Below, piece by piece: positions 6,815-13,435 of a stretch of DNA of 13,978 nt. Below the pieces are notes generated by a model, which was not told the origin of the DNA, ran no database searches, and was given only the letters and a program-made list of their open reading frames with translations. The translations under genes were made by a program, and so were the position numbers. Position 1 is the first letter of the stretch. The number at the start of each line of letters is the position of its first letter. This DNA is from JBDKGV01 sp039798005 (GTDB taxonomy: Bacteria; Fibrobacterota; Fibrobacteria; UBA5070): positions 1 to 13,978 of the forward strand of contig JBDKGV010000086.1 in assembly GCA_039798005.1 (NCBI GenBank), written 5' to 3'.

Positions 6815-9800
6815 AGCTTGGCCGGCCCCAGCAGGACGTGCTTGAGCCCTTCGCGGACCTTCTCGGAATCCAGCGCCTGCTTGCTCAGCGAGGAGTACGA
6901 CGAGAAGGCGTCGATGATGGCGTTCATGATCTCCCCGGTGAGATCCGGGGAGTTGGCGAACTGCTCCTTGGTGTTGCTCCTGGCCTGCTGCACCAGCACC
7001 TCGGACTCCAGGAGCTTCCCCTTCACGTGGTTGGCGTAGACGAGTTTGTCATTTTCCGTCATATCCCCCTCGAAAAGCTCGTTGAGCTTCTGGAGGATCT
7101 CGCCCAAGAGAACCTTCTCCTTGTCCTGCACCTGGCCGCTGCCGGCCTCGGTCAGGGGCTTCAATTTGTCGGATTCCGTCTGTCCCAGCACGAGGTTCCG
7201 TGCGCCTTGGGGCTTGAGCTTGTGGTGCGTGAGCACGAGCTTGGAGAGATCGATCCCTTCGCGTTCGCGTCCGAACTCCAGCAAGTCGTGCAGGCGCTTG
7301 TAGAAGATGGCGCGTTTTTCCAAGGCGGTGTTGCCGTAGTCGAAGATCTGCGAGAGGAAGGCGTAGACCTTGAGGAAGGTCGCGAGGTTCTTCTTGAAAA
7401 GCTCCAAGGCCGCCAGCTCGTCCTTGGCCGTTTGGGTCCCCGCTTCGTCGCCGTTTGCCTGGGCCGCAAGCAGGGAGGCCCGCGCTGTCTTCCAGGAACG
7501 CAACAGGCGCTCGGCCACCGGCTCGATGGCCGCCAAAAGCTCCTTCTGGGAGGCACCGGGGCGAAGCTCGGCGTTCACCACCCGCTCCACCTCGTTGTCG
7601 TCGTAGTGTCCCGTGGCGTCGAGCTTGGCCCGCAGATCAAACGGCAGGTTGGGGTCGGTCACGCCCGCAAGCTCCGCCGTCTCGTGGTAGGTCTGGAAGG
7701 CGGCCAGGATCTCGTCGGGCTCGTTCACGAAGTCCAGGACATAGGTCGTGTCCTTGCCGGGATGAGCGCGATTGAGGCGCGAGAGGGTCTGCACCGCTTG
7801 GATGCCCGCCAGGCGCTTGTCCACGTACATGCCGCACAGAAGCGGCTGATCGAATCCCGTCTGGAACTTGTTGGCCACAAGGAGGATCCCGTACTCCTCG
7901 GTCGCGAAGGCGTCGCGGATGTCGCGCCCGCGCAGTCCGGGATTGAGGCCAGCACTTGTCTCGGTGAAGGGCTCATCGCCCGACTCCGGATCGTTCACCT
8001 CGCCCGAGAAGGCCGCCAGGGTCCCGATCCGGTAGTTGCTCTCCTTGATGTAGCGCTCGATGGCCAACTTCCAACGCACGGCCTCCAGGCGCGAGCTCAC
8101 CACCACCATCGCCTTGGCCTTGCCCGAGAGGAGCGGAGCCACATTCGCCCGGAAATGCTCCACCACCACCTGCACCTTCTGGGCGATGTTGTAGGGGTGC
8201 AGGCGCACCCAGCGCAGCAGGCTCTTGCGGGCCTCGGACTGCTCCACCTCGCGGGCTTCCCATTCCTGGTCGCCGGTCGCAAGCCGGAAGGCCGTGCCGT
8301 AGGAGGTGTAGTTCTTGAGCACGTCGAGGATGAAGCCCTCCTCGATCGCCTGCCGCATGGAATACACATGGAAGGCCTGCGGCAGGTTGTCGGGACCGGC
8401 CGGTCGGGTGCGATCAGGGACGCGTCCGAAGAGTTCCAAGGTCTTTGCCTTGGGGGTCGCGGTGAAGGCCACGTAGGTGATGCCCGCGTCGCGCGCCCGG
8501 CCCGCCATTTGGGCTGCAAGCAGGTCCTCGGTACCGATCTCGCCACCGTCGGAAAGTTCGGCCAGTTCCTGGGCGCTCAAAAGCTGCTTGAGCTTCGATG
8601 CCGACTCGCCCGTTTGGGAGCTGTGGGCCTCGTCGGCGATCACGGCAAAGCGCTTGCCTTGGGTCGCGGAAAGCTCCATCACGGCCTTGAGGGCGTAGGG
8701 GAAGGTCTGGATGGTGCAGACCACGATCTTCTTGCCACCTGAAAGGGCTTCGGCCAGTTCCCCGCTCTTGCTCTGGGCATCGCCCGTGATGGTGGCCACT
8801 ACGCCGGCGGTGCGCTCGAAGTCGAAGATGGCCTCCTGAAGCTGGGTGTCCAGCACCGTGCGGTCGCTCACCACCAACACCGTATCGAAGACCTTACGGT
8901 TGCTTGCGTCGTGCAGGTCGGAAAGGAAATGGGCGCTCCAAGCGATGGAGTTGGTCTTGCCCGACCCCGCCGAGTGCTGCACCAGGTATTTGGCGCCGGG
9001 CCCGTCCTCCAGCACGGCCTGTTGGAGCTTGCGCGTGGCGTCGAGCTGATGGTAGCGCGGGAACAGAATCGCCTTGATCTTCTTCTTGTCGTCGCGCTTG
9101 GTCACGAGGTACCGACCCAATATCTCAAGCCATCCTTCGCGCTCCAGGACCTCTTCCCACAGGTAGGCGGTCCGTGCCCCGTGCGGGTTCACCGGATTCC
9201 CCGCGCCACCTTGGTTCCCCTTGTCGAAGGGAAGGAAGGTGGTGGCGGCCCCCGCCAGGCGCGTGGTCATGCGGACGGCGGTGTGGCTCACCGCGAAGTG
9301 CACCAGGGCTCCGCGCGGGAAGTCGAGCAAGGGCTCGGTCGCGGCGCTTCCGGGAACGCGCGGATCGCGATCGAAGCGGTACTGATCCACAGCGTCCTCA
9401 ACACCTTGGGTGAAGTCGCTCTTGAGCTCCAAGGTCGCCACGGGCAGGCCGTTGAGGAACAGCACGAGGTCGATGGAGTTTTCGTTGCGGAGACTGTAGC
9501 GCACCTGCCGCACCACGCGCAGGCGGTTGGCGGCGTAGCGCGCTTGGAGCTGTTCGTTCATTCCCAGCGCCGGCTTGAACTGGGCCAGCTTGAGCGGCTG
9601 GCGCAGGCCCACCAGCTCGATGCCGGTGCGCAGCACGGCCAGGGTCCCCAAGTCGTCCATCTGCTTGCGAAGCCGGTCCAATAAGACAGATTCTGTCGCC
9701 GCCCCGTGGCTCTTGGACAGGGCCTCCCACCCTTCGGGCTGGGTCTCGCGGATCCAGTCGAGCACGTCGGGTGCAAACAAAGCGCGGGTGCGGTCGTAGC

Positions 9801-9894
9801 GGGCGGCATCATTCGGCTCGTGCAGCCATCCGGCCCCGGCGAGGTGATGACAGATCTCGTCTTCGAAGTGGATCTCGCGGTGGAGGGAGGTCAT
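6781..9894 (-). CDS. hsdR: Type I restriction enzyme, R (endonuclease/translocase) subunit
   Basis: The 1037-aa motor and nuclease subunit acts with HsdM and HsdS to translocate and cut unmodified DNA. The N-terminal PD-(D/E)xK nuclease shows Asp142 (SIDLVLFLNG) and ELK (156-158), followed by a Gln/Tyr-containing helix, QYRFDR (171-176). The superfamily 2 motor shows the Q-tip-like YHQLDATRKL (281-290), Walker A HSAGSGKT (307-314), DEAH (421-424), TATP (478-481) and motif VI QTLSRLNR (702-709). The long helical C-terminus (about 800-1037) fits the region that docks onto the methylase core. The start at ATG 9894 has GAGG about nine bases upstream. The gene is the last of the minus-strand operon, 19 bp after the TOPRIM-like gene. 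Its 3' end overlaps panE by 34 bp, so no intrinsic terminator fits between them. All key motifs are intact. Confidence 0.96.
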   Translation of the reverse strand: MTSLHREIHFEDEICHHLAGAGWLHEPNDAARYDRTRALFAPDVLDWIRETQPEGWEALSKSHGAATESVLLDRLRKQMDDLGTLAVLRTGIELVGLRQPLKLAQFKPALGMNEQLQARYAANRLRVVRQVRYSLRNENSIDLVLFLNGLPVATLELKSDFTQGVEDAVDQYRFDRDPRVPGSAATEPLLDFPRGALVHFAVSHTAVRMTTRLAGAATTFLPFDKGNQGGAGNPVNPHGARTAYLWEEVLEREGWLEILGRYLVTKRDDKKKIKAILFPRYHQLDATRKLQQAVLEDGPGAKYLVQHSAGSGKTNSIAWSAHFLSDLHDASNRKVFDTVLVVSDRTVLDTQLQEAIFDFERTAGVVATITGDAQSKSGELAEALSGGKKIVVCTIQTFPYALKAVMELSATQGKRFAVIADEAHSSQTGESASKLKQLLSAQELAELSDGGEIGTEDLLAAQMAGRARDAGITYVAFTATPKAKTLELFGRVPDRTRPAGPDNLPQAFHVYSMRQAIEEGFILDVLKNYTSYGTAFRLATGDQEWEAREVEQSEARKSLLRWVRLHPYNIAQKVQVVVEHFRANVAPLLSGKAKAMVVVSSRLEAVRWKLAIERYIKESNYRIGTLAAFSGEVNDPESGDEPFTETSAGLNPGLRGRDIRDAFATEEYGILLVANKFQTGFDQPLLCGMYVDKRLAGIQAVQTLSRLNRAHPGKDTTYVLDFVNEPDEILAAFQTYHETAELAGVTDPNLPFDLRAKLDATGHYDDNEVERVVNAELRPGASQKELLAAIEPVAERLLRSWKTARASLLAAQANGDEAGTQTAKDELAALELFKKNLATFLKVYAFLSQIFDYGNTALEKRAIFYKRLHDLLEFGREREGIDLSKLVLTHHKLKPQGARNLVLGQTESDKLKPLTEAGSGQVQDKEKVLLGEILQKLNELFEGDMTENDKLVYANHVKGKLLESEVLVQQARSNTKEQFANSPDLTGEIMNAIIDAFSSYSSLSKQALDSEKVREGLKHVLLGPAKLYEALRESTAA

Positions 9895-9913
9895 GGGGAA
9901 TATCCTCTTCGTT

Positions 9914-10540
9914 TCAGTCCGGAAGTTCCAAGGCGCGGATCCGCTCCTCCATACGCTGGTAACCAGGCAATTGCCGCAAGGGGCGCCAATCCTCGATCAG
10001 GCTTGCGAGGTAGCAACGGGTGGCGGGCAACGCATTTCGGAACTCCTTCAATTCACGGCCGCGACATTCCGAAGCTGTGACCAAGGCCGCGTAGAGAACG
10101 TTCTTGGCGTGAACCTGCTCGATCTTGGCACGCTTGGGCAGTCCCAGAGGGACTCTGCCACGCGAGTTGCCCGCCGCCGCTCGGATCGCCGCCTCGTCAT
10201 GCAGAAGCCAAGTTTCGCTCATCCGCACAGGAACCACGGGCACATGCATCTGAGTGCGGGCCACAGACTCGACGGCCACATCGATCTCCGCCCAGCGTCC
10301 CTCGAAGCCCTGACCATCCTCGTCTCGGTGGACAAACAGGATGTCGCAAGGTTCGCGCCGCAGCGCCTCCGTCACCTTTGCCGACAGCTCGCCGCCGACC
10401 TGCGGAGGGATGCGCAGATCCGCCCAACGGATCCGGATCCGTCGTCCCTTCAATTCCTTGAAGGTCCACTCCAGGATCGGGATCAGCATGTCGTCGTCGG
10501 AGGATCCCTCCGTGACCAAGGTCCCGCGCAGGTCACGCAT
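9914..10540 (-). CDS. Small TOPRIM-like putative nuclease, partner of the upstream ATPase
   Basis: The protein has 208 aa. The start at ATG 10540 is fixed by a 1-nt overlap with the ATPase stop (TGATG), which implies translational coupling. Two motifs suggest a TOPRIM-type fold as in OLD-family nucleases: an acidic strand-turn LVTEGSSDDDML (8-19, Glu11-Gly12) and DILFVHRDEDGQ (66-77, Asp73/Glu74/Asp75) after a hydrophobic strand. The central VPVVPVRMSETWLLHDEAA (100-118) is a striking conserved-looking block. I recall similar blocks in small unassigned proteins beside ATPases (DUF4276-like), but this is from memory and was not searched. No signal peptide or membrane segment is present. By analogy with split OLD or PARIS systems it would be the metal-dependent effector controlled by the ATPase. 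That role is inferred. It could instead be a structural partner with no nuclease activity. Confidence 0.75.
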   Translation of the reverse strand: MRDLRGTLVTEGSSDDDMLIPILEWTFKELKGRRIRIRWADLRIPPQVGGELSAKVTEALRREPCDILFVHRDEDGQGFEGRWAEIDVAVESVARTQMHVPVVPVRMSETWLLHDEAAIRAAAGNSRGRVPLGLPKRAKIEQVHAKNVLYAALVTASECRGRELKEFRNALPATRCYLASLIEDWRPLRQLPGYQRMEERIRALELPD

Positions 10541-12006
10541 CAACGCGCCTCCGCCGCCATGAGGGGAAAGGACAGGGAGAGCTGCTGCCCCACCAGGTCC
10601 TTGGCCTCGGCCTCCTTGATGAAGGAATCGGTCGCCCCCAAGTACTTGTAGAGTTCGCCCAGCGGGAAGGCGGGCGTTCCGGCAAAGCTGCGCCAGCTGT
10701 CCGGGTGGGCACGGTAGGAGACGCACGACAAGGATTCACCCTCGTTCTCCGCACGATCCGGCAAGGCCATGAGCAGATCGGAGCGGTGCAGGCACTTCAC
10801 CACTTCCGGACTATGGGTATTGATGATCACCTGCCGCAGGGGGTTGTCTTCCCCTACCGGAAGCTCCTGGTCGACCGCAATGGACGAGAGGAGCTCGAGG
10901 ATCGCCGGGATCCGCATCGGGTGGATGCCGTTCTCCGGCTCCTCCATGCACAGGAGCCCACCCCACGAAGGATCAAGCTTCTGGATGGCCAACGCCAGGA
11001 AACGCAAGGTCCCGTCCGACAGTTCCCGTGCCCGGAAGGTCGCCCCCTCCCGGTCCTGCACGAGGATCGCGTAGGAATCGCGCCGATCGTCCAGATCGAC
11101 GTCGACCTGCTTGATCTCGCCGATCAGTTCGAAGAGCTTCCTGGACAGCTTCTCGGCACGCTTGCGGGAATGCTCCTCGTCTCCATCCTTGAGCAGACGG
11201 TACGCGACGGCCGCGAGCCTGCCGCCGTCCGGCTCCATCACCGAGGAAAGGTCGTTGCGGATCTCGCTGGGTTCGCGCAGACGTGCCGGTTCCAGCTGCA
11301 GCTGCCGCCACGACTGCATCTCGCGCCGCGCCGCCAAGGCCACCGGATGTTCGGTCGTATTGATGGTCGAAAGGACCGTGCGCGAGATGGAGGAAGCCTT
11401 GCGCTCCAGAGGATGCCCCTTGCCTCCGGTCAGGAGCTTGATGATGGGCGCCCCGTCCCTCTCGTCCATCGCGATGAACTCGGCCTTCTTGGTCGTGGCC
11501 GGAAAGGTCGAATCCAGGAACGCCTTGCTGGCCCTCCCCCATGGCGGGCCTTCGCGGACCTCGGTCTTGGTGAGGCTCGTCAATTGTTCCTCGACCAAGG
11601 CCAGGCGAGGTGCCTTGTCCTCGGGCTCCTGTACCGAACGCAGGACCACCTCGTAGCGAAGATGACGCTGCGGTACCCGGATCTCCTGCCCCAGATCGTC
11701 CTGGACGATCTCCGGCACGATCATCTCCACCTGGATGGACATCCGGTCCAGGCTTCCGTTCCGAAGCCGGGTGAAGATGTCGGTGGCGCGCACCAGCTCC
11801 AAGGGGCGCTGCCGTTCCATCTCGTTGCGCACCGACATGGCCGCCTGCAGAAGGGTCTTGTCGGCCAACGCGCTCAAGAAACGGATCACGTCGAACAGGT
11901 TCGACTTGCCCACGCCGTTGGGTCCGGCGATGCAGGTGAACGGTCCAAAGGAGATGTCGACCCCGACCAGGTTCTTGAAACCGTTCACTTTCAGCCGTGT
12001 GATCAC
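10540..12006 (-). CDS. AAA ATPase of the RecF/OLD/AbiEii type (AAA_21-like)
   Basis: This is a 488-aa ABC/SMC-like ATPase. It opens with ITRLKVNGFKNLVGVDISF, the usual first strand of this family. Walker A is AGPNGVGKSN (27-36), the signature-like motif is ARELSDGTLRF (326-336), Walker B is LLCMEEPENGIHP (351-363) and the H-loop is INTHSPE (395-401). A middle helical region (about 50-290) replaces the long coiled coil of SMC proteins. Such ATPases act as dimers that sense a trigger and control a nuclease or toxin partner. There is no TOPRIM domain at its C-terminus; instead a TOPRIM-like gene follows with a 1-nt overlap, so this looks like a split OLD-type pair. Translation starts at GTG 12006, chosen because GGAGGAG lies five bases upstream. 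The nearest upstream ATG is out of frame and hits a stop after five codons. Confidence 0.88.
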   Translation of the reverse strand: MITRLKVNGFKNLVGVDISFGPFTCIAGPNGVGKSNLFDVIRFLSALADKTLLQAAMSVRNEMERQRPLELVRATDIFTRLRNGSLDRMSIQVEMIVPEIVQDDLGQEIRVPQRHLRYEVVLRSVQEPEDKAPRLALVEEQLTSLTKTEVREGPPWGRASKAFLDSTFPATTKKAEFIAMDERDGAPIIKLLTGGKGHPLERKASSISRTVLSTINTTEHPVALAARREMQSWRQLQLEPARLREPSEIRNDLSSVMEPDGGRLAAVAYRLLKDGDEEHSRKRAEKLSRKLFELIGEIKQVDVDLDDRRDSYAILVQDREGATFRARELSDGTLRFLALAIQKLDPSWGGLLCMEEPENGIHPMRIPAILELLSSIAVDQELPVGEDNPLRQVIINTHSPEVVKCLHRSDLLMALPDRAENEGESLSCVSYRAHPDSWRSFAGTPAFPLGELYKYLGATDSFIKEAEAKDLVGQQLSLSFPLMAAEAR

Positions 12007-12011
12007 GTCGA

Positions 12012-12018
12012 CTCCTCC
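12012..12018 (-). promoter_or_regulatory. Shine-Dalgarno GGAGGAG fixing a GTG start
   Basis: On the minus strand GGAGGAG is followed by a five-base spacer and then GTG at 12006. This supports the non-ATG start of the ATPase gene. It is an independent strong ribosome site, so this gene is not purely dependent on translational coupling to the KAP gene upstream. Confidence 0.7.
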
Positions 12019-12052
12019 ATCCTACCGGGCATGGCCTCAAAGGTACCCGAGC

Positions 12053-12094
12053 AAAGGGCGTTCCCGGCCCTTTCCGGCAATCGAAATTTTGCCG
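12053..12094 (-). other. Two tandem stem-loops in the KAP-ATPase gap
   Basis: In the 94-bp gap between the KAP and ATPase genes there are two adjacent inverted repeats. CGGCAA pairs with TTGCCG (6 bp, 8-nt loop, 12075-12094). AAAGGGC pairs with GCCCTTT (7 bp, 7-nt loop, 12053-12073). Neither is followed by a T-run on the minus strand. They may tune expression of the ATPase pair relative to the genes upstream (RNA processing, partial termination or a binding site). This is the only sizeable gap in the operon. Confidence 0.4.
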
Positions 12095-12100
12095 TCTCTC

Positions 12101-13435
12101 TCACACCATCCTCGATCCTGAATCCAAGTCGTTCATGAACCACAGGACAAGATCCTTGGCCTTCTTCCGTCCCCGATAGAATACGTCCAGACCACTGCTG
12201 GGAAGGTCATCTCCAGCTGTCAGCCATTCAGTAATGAACTGCTGAATGAAGGTGAGGTCGCACGCGTTTTCATCGAAGCGCTTTGCATTGATGCGCAGCT
12301 GCTGGAGAATCCTCCCGCACACAGCTTCATCCCTGCGGCGGAATCCCTCGTACCAGTCAGGATTCTTGATCTTGAGGCAAGCAAGAAACTTCACGACCGG
12401 ATGCACTGGAACAGATCCCACGATCAGCATCGAGACCAAACGCTCAAGGTCTCGCAGCGAAAGATCCATGCAAAGTGAGTATACCGCCAGATCCTGGATC
12501 CACTCATTGGTCGTATTCGTACGATAGCGGAAGCGATCGAAGAACAGATGCTGGACATACTGCTGCAGCCTGGACACCGGAAACGCCCCACCGCCCTTCG
12601 GCAACCGCAGCGGCAGGTGGATGAACTTGTGCAGATAGAGGTGCGCATCGACCTCCGCGCCGTAGACGCCCTTCACCGCCTTTTCCAGCTGGTCGCGGTT
12701 CAGGAGCAGAACGAAGACGAGGTTGGGCACATCGAAGAAGTGCTTGATGCACTCAAGAAGCCGAACAGCAAAGTCGGGACGGCAGCGGTCCAGCTCGTCC
12801 ACGAAGACGACCATGGGCATCGGCTCTTCGGCCAACTGCGCCTGCATCGCTTTCCGGAACTCGCGGATGGCCTGTTTCTCCTTGGAGTGGGCAAGCAAGC
12901 GCCCTTTGAGCCAGGCATTCCCGTCGGAAACAGCCTGCGCGGCGAAATCCGCGGCGGCCCCCGCAGCGGCCTCGCCCGCCTTGACTTCCGTCGGAGCGCC
13001 CAGGTGTGCCGAGGCCGCGATCCCCAAGGCACGCCCGAATCCCTTCGCGACCGCACCGAAGGTCTTCTCTGCGAGGTTCATGACAGAAACTGTCTTATCG
13101 AGAAGTTCCTCGTTCTCGCGCCAGCCCATCGCATCGACCAGTTCCGCCGCCACCAGCTCGAACGGATTCTCGATGTAGTCCTGCTCGAAGGCGTCGATCC
13201 AGCAGGTCTTCACCTGTACTTGATCGTCGAGCATCTTGCGCCAATGGCGTCCGAACCAGCTCTTGCCTTCGCCCCAAGGGGCATCCAAGGTCAAAACGCC
13301 GCCGTTCACGGCAAGTTGCAGAAGTGCAGGGGTGATCTTCTCCGCGAAGGCCTTGCGGTCCATGGCGTCATTCGCGAAGGCCGTCTGGATCTGCTCGGGA
13401 TCGCGAGGCAGGCTCAACGGGATCTGGGCGCTCAC
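12101..13435 (-). CDS. KAP-family P-loop NTPase
   Basis: The 444-aa protein starts at GTG 13435 and overlaps the hsdS stop by 4 nt (GTGA), with GGGAGG four bases before the start. The KAP fold is shown by Walker A DAPWGEGKSW (51-60) and by the extended Walker B block VVFVDELDRCRPDFAVRLLE (209-228), followed by VPNLVFVLLLNRDQL (236-250), all typical of the family. Between the two Walker motifs lies an Ala/Gly-rich insert (about 125-170). Many KAP proteins carry membrane helices at this place; here it is only weakly hydrophobic, so membrane attachment is uncertain. The C-terminal half (about 285-444) is helical and unrecognised. KAP NTPases are known from phage-defence and plasmid contexts, and some bind membranes. 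Tight coupling to hsdS implies that it belongs to the restriction operon. The last third of the gene is less GC-rich (30 of 60 bases at 12181-12240). Confidence 0.9.
   Translation of the reverse strand: MSAQIPLSLPRDPEQIQTAFANDAMDRKAFAEKITPALLQLAVNGGVLTLDAPWGEGKSWFGRHWRKMLDDQVQVKTCWIDAFEQDYIENPFELVAAELVDAMGWRENEELLDKTVSVMNLAEKTFGAVAKGFGRALGIAASAHLGAPTEVKAGEAAAGAAADFAAQAVSDGNAWLKGRLLAHSKEKQAIREFRKAMQAQLAEEPMPMVVFVDELDRCRPDFAVRLLECIKHFFDVPNLVFVLLLNRDQLEKAVKGVYGAEVDAHLYLHKFIHLPLRLPKGGGAFPVSRLQQYVQHLFFDRFRYRTNTTNEWIQDLAVYSLCMDLSLRDLERLVSMLIVGSVPVHPVVKFLACLKIKNPDWYEGFRRRDEAVCGRILQQLRINAKRFDENACDLTFIQQFITEWLTAGDDLPSSGLDVFYRGRKKAKDLVLWFMNDLDSGSRMV

Noticed and set aside
5833..8742. 969-codon plus-strand frame across panE and antisense to hsdR
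   Set aside because: Its first part is a frame-shifted shadow of panE and its second part is antisense to motif-complete hsdR; the product is rich in Arg, Gly and His repeats without domains.
9914..10726. Longer start for the TOPRIM-like protein (270 aa from 10726)
   Set aside because: The extra 62 residues overlap the ATPase coding region in another frame and are low-complexity. The ATG at 10540 overlapping the ATPase stop is the natural coupled start.
10705..12138. 477-codon plus-strand frame opposite the ATPase
   Set aside because: Antisense to a gene with all ATPase motifs and a strong ribosome site; no motif of its own.
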